Shown: one piece after another, positions 1 through 8,338 of the stretch | How positions within the stretch are numbered: position 1 is the stretch's first letter | How the letters are laid out: each line of letters begins with the position of its first letter | Source of the DNA: Ewingella sp049889095 | GTDB lineage: Bacteria; Pseudomonadota; Gammaproteobacteria; Enterobacterales; Enterobacteriaceae | Assembly: GCA_049889095.1 (NCBI GenBank) | Contig: JBLJFK010000001.1 | Strand: one strand, 5' to 3' | DNA: 64,000 bases | The notes under the pieces: model-generated | What the model saw: the letters and a program-made list of their open reading frames with translations, nothing else | Database searches by the model: none | Told to the model about the DNA's origin: nothing | Program-made: the position numbers and the translations under genes

Positions 1-842
1 AGATCAAAAGCAGTAAAGCCAAACTGGAAGAGCTGGAGCAGCAGCTTCAGTTACTGCTGTTACCGAAAGATCCTGATGATGAGCGTGGCTGTTTCCTGGA
101 GATACGTGCCGGTACCGGCGGTGATGAGGCCGCTATTTTCGCTGGTGACCTGTTCCGCATGTACAGTCGTTACGCCGAAGCGCGCCGCTGGCGAGTCGAG
201 ATTGTCAGCGCTAATGAAGGTGAGCATGGTGGTTATAAAGAGGTGATTGCTAAAGTCTCGGGCGATGGTGTTTATGGTCAATTCAAGTTTGAGTCAGGCG
301 GGCACCGCGTTCAGCGTGTCCCTGAAACCGAGTCTCAGGGACGCATCCATACTTCCGCTTGCACCGTAGCGGTGATGCCGGAAGTGCCGGAAGCCGAAAT
401 GCCGGAGATCAACGCCGGTGACTTGAAAATCGACACCTTCCGTTCATCAGGGGCAGGTGGTCAGCACGTCAACACCACCGACTCCGCGATTCGTATTACC
501 CACTTGCCTACCGGTATTGTGGTGGAGTGCCAGGATGAACGTTCGCAGCACAAAAACAAAGCCAAAGCGATGTCGGTACTTGGTGCGCGTATTCGCGCCG
601 CAGAGATGGCGAAACGCCATGAAGTAGAGGCATCTACTCGTCGTAACTTGCTGGGAACGGGTGACCGTTCGGATCGTAATCGTACTTACAACTTCCCGCA
701 GGGGCGTGTGACCGACCATCGCATCAACCTGACGATTTACCGTCTGGATGAGGTGATGGAAGGTAAGCTGGATATGTTGATCCAACCGATTGTGCAGGAA
801 TATCAGGCTGACCAGCTCGCAGCGCTGTCCGAGCAGGAGTAA
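1..842 (+). CDS. prfA: Peptide chain release factor 1 (5' partial)
   Basis: Release factor 1 recognises UAA and UAG in the ribosomal A site and triggers release of the finished peptide. The 5' end lies outside the window; the frame enters at base 3 and about the last 279 residues are visible. The GGQ motif that reaches the peptidyl-transferase centre is seen in SSGAGGQHVNTTDSA. The stop-codon-reading P-x-T tripeptide is P-E-T in RVPETES, where E. coli has PAT; the middle position varies in the family. The ending LSEQE matches E. coli RF1. The TAA stop shares its last A with the ATG of prmC, whose product methylates the GGQ glutamine, so the two are translationally coupled. Confidence 0.97.
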   Translation, partial: IKSSKAKLEELEQQLQLLLLPKDPDDERGCFLEIRAGTGGDEAAIFAGDLFRMYSRYAEARRWRVEIVSANEGEHGGYKEVIAKVSGDGVYGQFKFESGGHRVQRVPETESQGRIHTSACTVAVMPEVPEAEMPEINAGDLKIDTFRSSGAGGQHVNTTDSAIRITHLPTGIVVECQDERSQHKNKAKAMSVLGARIRAAEMAKRHEVEASTRRNLLGTGDRSDRNRTYNFPQGRVTDHRINLTIYRLDEVMEGKLDMLIQPIVQEYQADQLAALSEQE

Positions 843-1696
843 TGGATTTCCAGAGCTGGCTCGCTGATGCCACCCGACGTTTGGCTGCGGGCGAAAGCCC
901 CAAGCGGGATGCGGAAATTTTGCTGGGTTTTGTTACCGGCAAAGCACGTACTTTTATTATGGCTTTCGGCGAAACTCAGCTGACGGCCAGCCAAACAGAA
1001 CAGCTTGGAACCCTGCTGGCGCGGCGCGAACAGGGTGAGCCTGTGGCGTATCTTGTGGGTGAACGCGAATTCTGGTCGCTGCCCCTGAGCGTTTCCCCCG
1101 CGACGTTAATCCCCCGTCCAGATACTGAATGCTTGGTTGAGCAGGCTTTGTTGCGCCTTTCTCAAACAGCAGCGGTAAATATTCTAGACCTGGGTACAGG
1201 AACGGGCGCTATTGCGCTGGCCATCGCCAGCGAGCGGCCGGATTGTCAAATCATCGGTATCGATCTGCATCCCGACGCAGTCAAACTGGCGCAGTATAAT
1301 GCGCAGAAACTGGGGATTGCCAATGCCTGTTTCCTACAGGGCAGCTGGTTTACGCCCGTTCCCCAACAGCGTTTTGCGCTGATCGCCAGTAATCCTCCTT
1401 ATATTGATGCCGCCGACCCGCATTTATCTGCAGGTGATGTACGTTTTGAACCGACCAGTGCGTTAGTGGCCGAAAATGCCGGTCTTGCCGATCTGGCGCA
1501 TATTATTCAGTCGGCAAGCGCGTATCTTGAAGAAGGCGGCTGGTTGTTGCTTGAACATGGCTGGCAGCAGGCTGTGGAGGTGCAGACATTATTCCGTCAG
1601 ACGGGTTACCGTGACGTTAGCACTGTAAAAGATTATGGCGGCAACGATCGGGTCAGTCTGGGGCAGTGGAACACTGATTCACGCGTTAAAGAATAA
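842..1696 (+). CDS. prmC: Release factor glutamine N5-methyltransferase
   Basis: PrmC (HemK) transfers a methyl group from S-adenosylmethionine to the glutamine of the GGQ motif in RF1 and RF2, which raises termination efficiency. The 284-residue length is normal. The SAM-binding glycine loop is visible as DLGTGTGAIALA and the substrate-glutamine-binding NPPY motif as ASNPPYIDA. An N-terminal helical domain of about 75 residues precedes the Rossmann methyltransferase fold. The ATG overlaps the prfA stop by one base (TAATG), so translation probably follows that of its own substrate gene. Identification is firm. Confidence 0.97.
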   Translation: MDFQSWLADATRRLAAGESPKRDAEILLGFVTGKARTFIMAFGETQLTASQTEQLGTLLARREQGEPVAYLVGEREFWSLPLSVSPATLIPRPDTECLVEQALLRLSQTAAVNILDLGTGTGAIALAIASERPDCQIIGIDLHPDAVKLAQYNAQKLGIANACFLQGSWFTPVPQQRFALIASNPPYIDAADPHLSAGDVRFEPTSALVAENAGLADLAHIIQSASAYLEEGGWLLLEHGWQQAVEVQTLFRQTGYRDVSTVKDYGGNDRVSLGQWNTDSRVKE

Positions 1697-1750
1697 AGCA
1701 GTGACCGGCCAGGCAGCAGGGCATTTATTTTCTTAACAAGGATGCTGGAA

Positions 1751-2143
1751 ATGTCGTCATATATTTGGGTTAAAAATCTGCATGTAATCACCATCATGCT
1801 GAGCATAATATTGTTCGTGTTGCGTTTTTTCTGGAAATGGGCCGGTTCTGCTATGCTGCAGAAACGTTGGGTTAAAATCATGCCACACGCCGTCGATACG
1901 TTATTGCTATTGAGCGGTGTTGCACTGATTTTTATTACTCACTTCTATCCGTTCAGCCCGCAGGGAACCTGGCTGACCGAAAAGCTTTTTGGCGTTATCA
2001 TCTATATCCTTCTTGGGTTTGTTGCCTTGAGTAAACGTCCACGCAGTCAAACAACGCGCTGGATTGCCTTTATTCTGGCACTGGGGTGCTTATATTTGAT
2101 CGTGAAGCTAGCCGTAACCAAAATACCGCTTCTATTGGGATAA
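1751..2143 (+). CDS. sirB2: SirB2 family inner-membrane protein
   Basis: Small integral membrane protein of the SirB2 (YchQ) family; molecular function unknown. About 130 residues with roughly four hydrophobic segments and the family pattern of K-R-W then P-H-A-V-D-T followed by an LLL-SG stretch (QKRWVKIMPHAVDTLLLLSG). An ATG at 1742 is also in frame, but AAGGA at 1738-1742 overlaps it and sits 8 bases before the ATG at 1751, so 1751 is the likelier start. It lies between prmC and sirB1 and ends 2 bases before the sirB1 ATG, as in other enterobacteria. Confidence 0.88.
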   Translation: MSSYIWVKNLHVITIMLSIILFVLRFFWKWAGSAMLQKRWVKIMPHAVDTLLLLSGVALIFITHFYPFSPQGTWLTEKLFGVIIYILLGFVALSKRPRSQTTRWIAFILALGCLYLIVKLAVTKIPLLLG

Positions 2144-2145
2144 TT

Positions 2146-2955
2146 ATGAGTGCGATTGCTGATTTTGAATTTAACACCTCGCCGCTGAGCGAGGGTGTCA
2201 TCCTGGTGACGCAGGCTATCCGTTTTGATTTCAATGCCGAAGAGGTCAATCGTCAGTTACAGTCATTGGTTGATGAGGCGCGCCGCGTGGTGCCGCAGGA
2301 TCTCAACCAAGATCAACAACTTGAAGTGTTAATTAAGTTGTTCTACCGCACCTGGGGTTTTGGTGGGGCGGGCGGCGTTTATCGCCTTTCGGATGCTATC
2401 TGGCTGGACAAAGTGCTGGCGTCGCGCCAGGGAACGCCAGTTTCGCTGGGTATCATTTTCCTGCATATTGCCCATCAGTTGGATTTACCGCTGATGCCGG
2501 TTATCTTCCCGACTCAACTTATTATGCGTGCCGACTGGCTCGATGAAGAAATGTGGCTGGTGAACCCGATCAATGGCGACACGCTCAGCGAACATATCCT
2601 GCACGTGTGGCTGAAGGGTAATTTGGGTGTAAGTGCAGAAATTGAAGATGACGATCTCGAGGAAGCCGAGAATACCGTTATCGTGCGTAAAATGCTGGAT
2701 ACGCTTAAAGCGGCGCTGATGGATGAGAAACAGATTGAGCTGGCACTGCGCGCAAGTGAGGCCGTGCTGGAATTTGATCCCGAGGATCCTTACGAAATTC
2801 GCGATCGCGGTTTGATTTATGCGCTGCTGGACTGTAATCACATCGCGATTTCTGATTTAAATTATTTTGTCGAACAGTGCCCTGAAGATCCGATTTCTGA
2901 AGTGATAAAAATGCAGATCCACGCCATTGAACACAAGCAAGTGACGCTGCACTGA
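2146..2955 (+). CDS. sirB1: SirB1 family protein (transglutaminase-like, TPR-like tail)
   Basis: SirB1/YchA, 269 residues. The family combines an N-terminal transglutaminase-like region with a C-terminal TPR-like region; its biochemical role is not established. The conserved core G-T-P-V-S-L-G-I-I-F is visible, and the last 70 residues (EAVLEFDPEDPYEIRDRGL) look like a TPR repeat. The frame is open from 2086, but the ATG at 2146 follows the sirB2 stop directly, with a GGGA-type ribosome site just before it, and gives the expected N-terminus. It is co-transcribed with prmC and sirB2 and followed by kdsA. Confidence 0.9.
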   Translation: MSAIADFEFNTSPLSEGVILVTQAIRFDFNAEEVNRQLQSLVDEARRVVPQDLNQDQQLEVLIKLFYRTWGFGGAGGVYRLSDAIWLDKVLASRQGTPVSLGIIFLHIAHQLDLPLMPVIFPTQLIMRADWLDEEMWLVNPINGDTLSEHILHVWLKGNLGVSAEIEDDDLEEAENTVIVRKMLDTLKAALMDEKQIELALRASEAVLEFDPEDPYEIRDRGLIYALLDCNHIAISDLNYFVEQCPEDPISEVIKMQIHAIEHKQVTLH

Positions 2956-2980
2956 GTTACAATCTGCAACGAATTTTCAG

Positions 2981-2993
2981 AGGTCAATGACCT
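2981..2993. other. Perfect 13-bp palindrome upstream of kdsA
   Basis: AGGTCA, one A, then TGACCT: a perfect inverted repeat in the 106-bp gap between sirB1 and kdsA, about 70 bases before the kdsA start. It has no U-tract, so it does not look like a terminator. It could be a protein-binding site or coincidence; no regulator is assigned. Confidence 0.3.
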
Positions 2994-3061
2994 AATTAGC
3001 GTTTTAATACAGCCAATTACCTATATTACTGTACCGGATTGACTCTTAATAAGGCCAAAGC

Positions 3062-3916
3062 ATGAAACAGAAAGTGGTTAGCATTAAAGATATCAACGTC
3101 GCCAACGACCTGCCGTTTGTTTTGTTCGGCGGTATGAATGTGCTGGAATCACGCGATATGGCAATGCGTGTCTGCGAACATTACGTCACTGTCACGCAGA
3201 AACTGGGCATTCCTTATGTGTTTAAAGCGTCTTTTGATAAAGCCAACCGCTCGTCCATCCACTCTTACCGTGGGCCAGGGCTTGATGAAGGTATGAAGAT
3301 TTTCCAGGAGCTGAAAAAGACTTTTGGCGTCAAAATCATCACCGACGTCCATGAATCCTGGCAGGCACAGCCTGTTTCCGAAGTGGTTGATGTGATTCAG
3401 TTACCTGCGTTCCTGGCCCGCCAAACTGATCTGGTTGAAGCGATGGCAAAAACCGGTGCGGTGATTAACGTGAAAAAACCACAGTTTGTCAGCCCAGGCC
3501 AAATGGGTAACATCGTGGATAAATTCAAAGAAGGTGGCAACGATCAGATCATTTTGTGCGATCGCGGTAGCAACTTTGGTTATGACAATCTAGTGGTCGA
3601 CATGCTGGGCATCAACGTGATGATCAACGCCACTGGCGGGCATCCCGTTATCTTCGACGTAACCCACGCATTGCAAACCCGTGACCCGTTTGGTGCTGCT
3701 TCCGGTGGCCGTCGTGCGCAGGTTGCCGAACTGGCTCGCGCCGGTATGGCTGTAGGGATTGCAGGTCTGTTTATCGAAGCACACGAAGACCCTGAGAATG
3801 CGAAATGCGACGGTCCTTCCGCATTGCCGCTGGCTAAACTGGAACCGTTCCTGGTTCAGATGAAAGCCATTGATGATCTGGTTAAAAGCTTTGATGTACT
3901 GGATACCAGCAAATAA
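3062..3916 (+). CDS. kdsA: 3-deoxy-8-phosphooctulonate (Kdo-8-P) synthase
   Basis: KdsA condenses arabinose 5-phosphate with phosphoenolpyruvate to give Kdo 8-phosphate, the precursor of the inner-core sugar Kdo of lipopolysaccharide; it acts in the cytoplasm. The 284-residue length is that of E. coli KdsA. Visible family segments include KASFDKANRSSIHSYRGPG near residue 60, the DVHE segment, NVKKPQFVSPGQM and NATGGHPVIFDVTH. The residue that is Cys in metal-dependent KdsA enzymes is Asn in GGMNVLES near residue 25, so this belongs to the metal-independent class. An AAGG ribosome site precedes the ATG. A bidirectional terminator follows. Confidence 0.97.
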   Translation: MKQKVVSIKDINVANDLPFVLFGGMNVLESRDMAMRVCEHYVTVTQKLGIPYVFKASFDKANRSSIHSYRGPGLDEGMKIFQELKKTFGVKIITDVHESWQAQPVSEVVDVIQLPAFLARQTDLVEAMAKTGAVINVKKPQFVSPGQMGNIVDKFKEGGNDQIILCDRGSNFGYDNLVVDMLGINVMINATGGHPVIFDVTHALQTRDPFGAASGGRRAQVAELARAGMAVGIAGLFIEAHEDPENAKCDGPSALPLAKLEPFLVQMKAIDDLVKSFDVLDTSK

Positions 3917-3951
3917 GCAAAAGTTTTCGGCGTTGTTGTTAGTACCAAAAT

Positions 3952-3983
3952 AAAAAGGCGACCTTCAAAGGGGCGCCTTTTTG
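3952..3983. terminator. Bidirectional terminator, kdsA / dauA
   Basis: Stem AAAAAGGCG (3952-3960) pairs with CGCCTTTTT (3974-3982). A run of A on one side and of T on the other lets it stop both rightward kdsA and leftward dauA transcription. Confidence 0.8.
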
Positions 3984-3996
3984 CTTTCCGCGTTGC

Positions 3997-5682
3997 TTAG
4001 CGTGGTTGCGGATCGAGAAGTGCTTCTGAAAGCGAGCTGTAGAAACTGAGCCGTTCGAAGATAGGCTTCACACCGGCGCGGGCAAGCGTCTTAAGCGGCT
4101 GGTAGGGAATGTCAGTGATCACCAGTTCCACGCCTTTCGGTAATCCTTCAATATAATTTTGCAGCGCACTCAAACCACCGGCGTCCAGCAGCGCTACGCG
4201 GTCCCAAACCAGAATAATGCGCTGTGCGCCACCACTGCGTGCCGATAACTCAGTGAAAATGCGTTCGGCGGCGGCAAAAAACAGCGGCCCGCTGATGCGC
4301 AGTACGCACTCGTCGGCGCCGTAATCTCCGGGTACGTCAGTCAGGCGGGTCATTTTAGCTATACGGCGCATAAACAGCAGCGACGCCATCACAATCCCGG
4401 CGGTAATGGCAATCACCATGTCAAACAATACGGTGAGGCTCATACAGGTCAGCATCACCAGAATGTCATCCTTAGGCGCACGTCGCAGAAGGTTAATGAC
4501 CTTGTGCGCTTCACTCATGTTCCACGCAACCATCAACAGCAGGGCTGCCATCGCGGCCAGCGGCAACCATGAAAGCCAAGGGGCCAGCACCAGCAACGCC
4601 AGAATGACCAGCAGGGAGTGAATAATGGCGGAGACTGGCGAGGTAGCACCGGCGCGGACATTAGCTGCCGAACGGGCAATGGCAGCCGTGGCGGTGATCC
4701 CGCCGAAGAACGGGGTAATGATATTACCAATACCCTGACTGATCAGCTCATTGTTCGAGTGATGTTTTGTGCCGGTCATACCGTCTAGCACCACTGCACA
4801 GAGCAGGGACTCAATGGCCCCGAGCATCGCCATAGAAAAGGCAGCCGGCATGAGTGCCTGAACCAGATCCAGGCTCAACCCGTGGCTGCCGCTTTGTAAC
4901 CAAGGGAGGGTAAATTGCGGTAAGATTCCTGGGATCCCACTACCCTGAGAACCGTCCGGCAATAAATAATGAAAGCGTGAACCGATGGTGGCCACCGGAT
5001 GGCCCATCTGCATGAAGACCGCCATCACCGCACAACCTGCCAGCAGCGCCGGTAAATGTCCGGGAACGCGTAGGCCAAGTTTAGGCCACAGAACCAAAAC
5101 CCCTAAAGTCACGATACCAATCAGCGCATCGCCAATATCCAGTGTAGGCATCGCCTGGACCAGCGCCAGTACTTTGCCGACGTAATGTTCTGGCATGGTG
5201 GTTACGCTCAGGCCGAAGAAATCTTTTATCTGCATGGTGCCGATAGTGATGCCGATCCCGGAGGTGAAACCCAGCGTCACCGGTAATGGAATATACTCAA
5301 TCAGCCTGCCAAAGCGTGCGAGCCCCATCAGTACCAGCATCACCCCGGACATGAGTGTTGCCAGCAGCAAACCTGATAAGCCGTATTGCTGCGATACCGG
5401 ATAGAGGATAACCACGAAGGCGGCGGTGGGGCCAGAGACGCTGAACCGCGAACCGCCGCAAATGGCAATGATGATCCCGGCTACTGCTGCGGTATAAAGG
5501 CCGTATTGAGGAGGAACACCGCTGCCGATAGCCAACGCCATTGCCAGCGGGATGGCGATGATCCCGACGGTGACACCGGCAATGGCATCTTTTAGCAGGC
5601 GTTGAACAGTATATTTTTCACTGATGCAAGCGTCGATGAGGGCGCTGAAAAGACGCAGAGGGCGATTAGCTGAGGTATTCAT
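3997..5682 (-). CDS. dauA: SulP family C4-dicarboxylate transporter DauA
   Basis: Inner-membrane anion transporter of the SulP/SLC26 family, closest to E. coli DauA (YchM), an aerobic succinate/C4-dicarboxylate importer at acidic pH. About 561 residues with a long multi-helix transport domain (SVSGPTAAFVVILYP, FFGGITATAAIARSAANVRAG) and a cytoplasmic C-terminal STAS domain over roughly the last 110 residues, recognised by VALLDAGGLSAL. An in-frame GTG at 5712 would add ten residues, but MNTSANRPLRLF at 5682 matches the E. coli N-terminus. Substrate is inferred from similarity. It is convergent with kdsA; two tRNA-Ser genes lie upstream. Confidence 0.9.
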   Translation of the reverse strand: MNTSANRPLRLFSALIDACISEKYTVQRLLKDAIAGVTVGIIAIPLAMALAIGSGVPPQYGLYTAAVAGIIIAICGGSRFSVSGPTAAFVVILYPVSQQYGLSGLLLATLMSGVMLVLMGLARFGRLIEYIPLPVTLGFTSGIGITIGTMQIKDFFGLSVTTMPEHYVGKVLALVQAMPTLDIGDALIGIVTLGVLVLWPKLGLRVPGHLPALLAGCAVMAVFMQMGHPVATIGSRFHYLLPDGSQGSGIPGILPQFTLPWLQSGSHGLSLDLVQALMPAAFSMAMLGAIESLLCAVVLDGMTGTKHHSNNELISQGIGNIITPFFGGITATAAIARSAANVRAGATSPVSAIIHSLLVILALLVLAPWLSWLPLAAMAALLLMVAWNMSEAHKVINLLRRAPKDDILVMLTCMSLTVLFDMVIAITAGIVMASLLFMRRIAKMTRLTDVPGDYGADECVLRISGPLFFAAAERIFTELSARSGGAQRIILVWDRVALLDAGGLSALQNYIEGLPKGVELVITDIPYQPLKTLARAGVKPIFERLSFYSSLSEALLDPQPR

Positions 5683-5883
5683 AGCAAGGAGGATCCACCT
5701 GATAACTGTCACTAAAAAAGGCGGGTCTGGCAGACTCGTCGTGGTTTATTGCGCACCATACGCCTTTTTAGTGAAGATGTTGTAGATATAAATCAATGGA
5801 CAACAGGATGGGCCGGAATAAGGGGGGTGTATCTATTAACGGTTTTTCGCCAGCATGTGGCAATCCCCAGCGCCATTTGCAAT

Positions 5884-5935
5884 ATATAAAAGCAGAAAGG
5901 CCCAGATTTTCATCTGGGCCTTTCTGCTTTTATAT
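5884..5935 (-). terminator. Long terminator hairpin of the first tRNA-Ser
   Basis: A perfect 24-bp inverted repeat (5884-5907 with 5912-5935, loop TTTC). It starts on the final A of the encoded CCA end, so the tRNA 3' end runs straight into the hairpin. Confidence 0.8.
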
Positions 5936-6024
5936 GGCGGTGAGAGAGGGGTTCGAACCCTCGATACGCGTTAGCGTATACACACTTTCCAGGCGTGCTC
6001 CTTCAGCCACTCAGACACCTCACC
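5935..6024 (-). tRNA. tRNA-Ser (anticodon GGA), copy 1
   Basis: Leftward tRNA gene of 90 nt including the encoded GCCA end. Read on the minus strand it begins GGTGAGGTGTCTGAGTGG. The anticodon loop CTGGAAA holds GGA, which reads UCC and UCU serine codons. The T-loop GGTTCGAACC and a long variable arm (class II tRNA) are present. The acceptor stem is complete but position 7 is a G-T wobble, where copy 2 has G-C. Discriminator base is G, as required for serine tRNAs. Confidence 0.95.
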
Positions 6025-6061
6025 GTAGTCGTTACATCGCTGATCAGTGCAACGGGGCGCT

Positions 6062-6090
6062 ACTATAGGGAGAGCGGCCTGATGGGTCAA
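6062..6090 (-). promoter_or_regulatory. Promoter of tRNA-Ser copy 1
   Basis: On the minus strand: TTGACC (-35, bases 6090-6085), a 17-bp spacer, TATAGT (-10, 6067-6062), then a GC-rich AGCGCC discriminator as expected for a stringently controlled stable-RNA promoter. Confidence 0.75.
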
Positions 6091-6171
6091 GAAAAATTTA
6101 CGGGTTCAGGTTTTGATGGTTAAGACATCGGCAATCTGCGACTAACAGCAGGAATTATGTCGATTGTCAGC

Positions 6172-6225
6172 CATATAAATGATAAAGGGCCCTGATTCTC
6201 ATCAGGACCCTTTATCATTTATATG
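6172..6225 (-). terminator. Long terminator hairpin of the second tRNA-Ser
   Basis: Bases 6172-6196 pair with 6201-6225, with one C-A mismatch (6190/6207) and loop TCTC. It overlaps the CCA end of the tRNA. Same layout as the copy 1 hairpin but a different stem sequence. Confidence 0.75.
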
Positions 6226-6313
6226 GCGGTGAGGGAGGGGTTCGAACCCTCGATACGCGTTAGCGTATACACACTTTCCAGGCGTGCTCCTTCAGCCACT
6301 CAGACACCTCACC
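6224..6313 (-). tRNA. tRNA-Ser (anticodon GGA), copy 2
   Basis: A 90-nt serine tRNA gene, identical to copy 1 apart from acceptor-stem position 66, which makes position 7 a Watson-Crick pair here. Anticodon GGA, long variable arm, G discriminator and encoded CCA are all visible. It has its own promoter and its own terminator, so the two genes are separate transcription units rather than one precursor. Confidence 0.95.
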
Positions 6314-6721
6314 GTAAGTCGCACAGCGCCGTAGCACTGCTGACCGGCGCTAATGTAGGGGAAAAGCAGCCCCAGCGTCAACACTCTTTTTCATGATTCG
6401 ATCCGTTTACTCAAACTTAAAGCAATTTGCTGATTTACAGAGCAAAAAATGGCAGAGGGTCGAACAAATTAAAGTAATAGTCTCCCATTATTAATCTCAC
6501 TAATAATAGGCGGGGAATAATAAGTCTGGATGCATAAAAGCATAATTATCACGCAAACAGTTAATCGGCGAAGCAAATGGCAAAATAAGTTGTGAAAAAC
6601 GAAAGTCCTGGGGGTATAACAATGCCCTTCAGCGATTTGCCTCATAAAAAACCACATAAAAATAAGGGTCTGGCGGATCGTATTTTGTTTACTCAACGTT
6701 AAATGCAAGACGGGGTCACAC
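6314..6721. other. Non-coding gap, tRNA-Ser promoter and POT-like leader
   Basis: A 408-bp gap. The left part holds the promoter of tRNA-Ser copy 2. The right part is the AT-rich leader of the POT-like transporter, ending in GGGG (6712-6715) before its TTG start. I see no convincing gene in it. Confidence 0.6.
6352..6381 (-). promoter_or_regulatory. Promoter of tRNA-Ser copy 2
   Basis: On the minus strand: TTGACG (-35, 6381-6376), an 18-bp spacer, TACATT (-10, 6357-6352), then a GC-rich AGCGCC discriminator like that of copy 1. Confidence 0.65.
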
Positions 6722-8203
6722 TTGAGTCATTCACCGAATGCGGCATCGCCGCACCACGCCCATCGACAGGTTATTCCGGCAGGTTCCGGCACGCTATTCT
6801 TTATTCAAACTTTTTCAACGCTTGGTTTTGCGGTGTTGTACTCCACGCTGGTGCTGTATGCGACCAAGCGTCTGGGCTTTAGCGAAACGAACGCCAATAC
6901 GATCATGGGAGTATTTGGTGCCTTCAATTATGGGTTGCATATGTTTGGCGGCTACCTTGGCGGGCGCTATCTGAGTAACCGTAACCTGTTTGTCCTCGGC
7001 ATGGTGTTGCAGGTATTTGGCTGCGGGCTGATTGCTACGGAAGGCGTGGCCGGTCTGTATTGGGGGCTGGCGATGTTCCTTACCGGCAGTGGTCTGAATG
7101 TGACTTGCCTGAACATGATGCTCACTCAGCGTTTTGCGCCGGACGATGACCGCCGCGAGTCAGCTTTCCTGTGGAATTATGCCGGGATGAATCTTGGCTT
7201 CTTCATTGGTTTTGCTGTAGCCGGTTATTTCCAGCTGAGCGAAAACTATCAAGCCCTGTTCCTGTTTGCCACATTGGGCAACATGCTGGCGATTATCGTG
7301 ACCTTCACGCGCTGGCGCATTCTGGCTGACATCAGCACGCCGCTAAAAGAGGTCAGCCGCAGCCAATTTCTGCGCCGCATGGCGCTCGGCATCGCGGTAC
7401 TGATTGTGCTGGTACCGGTCATCCGCGTGCTGCTGACACATGCGGAATTCAGCAGTTATTTCGTCGTCTTACTCGGCATATTGATTTTCATCGTGATGGC
7501 ACTAATCACGTTCCGTCATCGTCACCATGGCGAGCGCCGCCGGATGAGCGCCTATCTGATTCTGGCAATGGGTTCGCTGGTGTTCTGGACACTTTATCAG
7601 TTGGCACCCATGGGCCTGATGCTGTTCTCAGAAAATAATATCGACCTGAACGTTTATGGTATCCGCGTTGCGCCGCAGTGGGTGCAAAATATTAATACCT
7701 TGGTGATCGTGGTGGGTGGCCCGCTGATGGCGCTGTGGTTTAAACTCCTGCGTCGTCGTGGCTGGAAACTGGATATTCCGCTGCAATTCTCCGCCTCACT
7801 GTTTTGCATGGGGCTGGGTATGCTGGTGCTGCCTTGGGGGATAAGTCTCGCGGGGGGAGATGGCCTGGTGGCGTTTAAATGGATTGCCATCAGCTACATT
7901 CTGCAAAGTATCGGTGAATTACTTATTTCGCCTATTGGTTATGCGATGATCGGTAAACTGGCACCGGCCCGTTATCAGGGCGTGATGATGGGCTGTTGGA
8001 TGATGGTGACCGGTGTCGCCTCGGTCCTCGCGAGTTATATTTCCGGTCTGATGCCACAAAATACTGGCAGTACGCCGCTAATATCCAATCCGGGTTACAG
8101 TTCAGTATTCAGTGCGCTGGGATGGGGATCGCTGGCGGTTGGTTGTGCGCTGGTGGTGCTGATCCCACTGTTGCGTCGGTTGATCCAACGGGTTCCTACC
8201 TGA
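6722..8203 (+). CDS. POT/PTR2-like MFS transporter lacking the ExxER motif
   Basis: A 493-residue membrane protein with about 12-14 hydrophobic helices. It is related to the proton-dependent oligopeptide transporters: the second PTR2 signature is recognisable in FLWNYAGMNLGFFIG, and the first helices align with E. coli DtpA (LYATKRLGFSE against VYLVKQLGMSE). The position of the proton-coupling motif E-x-x-E-R in helix 1 reads QTFST here (residues 29-33), so it may not work as a normal peptide/proton symporter. Substrate unknown. The start is a TTG with GGGG six bases before it; no in-frame ATG lies nearby. It stands alone between the tRNA genes and ghrA. Confidence 0.75.
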   Translation: MSHSPNAASPHHAHRQVIPAGSGTLFFIQTFSTLGFAVLYSTLVLYATKRLGFSETNANTIMGVFGAFNYGLHMFGGYLGGRYLSNRNLFVLGMVLQVFGCGLIATEGVAGLYWGLAMFLTGSGLNVTCLNMMLTQRFAPDDDRRESAFLWNYAGMNLGFFIGFAVAGYFQLSENYQALFLFATLGNMLAIIVTFTRWRILADISTPLKEVSRSQFLRRMALGIAVLIVLVPVIRVLLTHAEFSSYFVVLLGILIFIVMALITFRHRHHGERRRMSAYLILAMGSLVFWTLYQLAPMGLMLFSENNIDLNVYGIRVAPQWVQNINTLVIVVGGPLMALWFKLLRRRGWKLDIPLQFSASLFCMGLGMLVLPWGISLAGGDGLVAFKWIAISYILQSIGELLISPIGYAMIGKLAPARYQGVMMGCWMMVTGVASVLASYISGLMPQNTGSTPLISNPGYSSVFSALGWGSLAVGCALVVLIPLLRRLIQRVPT

Positions 8204-8338
8204 ATACAGCTTTCTATTCCGGGCATAAATGAATGATCTCACGGGCTCCGTTTACGGGGCCTGTTCTTTTTGTGCATCTTTGGGTTGCATCCTGATGATA
8301 TTCGAGGAAATCTATCAGAGCTTAGGAGGCAAACCATG

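Noticed and set aside
5796..6068. Rightward 90-codon open frame
   Set aside because: It runs antisense through tRNA-Ser copy 1 and its terminator hairpin; no ribosome site.
6469..6708. Leftward 79-codon open frame upstream of the POT-like gene
   Set aside because: Low-complexity translation of an AT-rich leader with no homology I recognise and no ribosome site.
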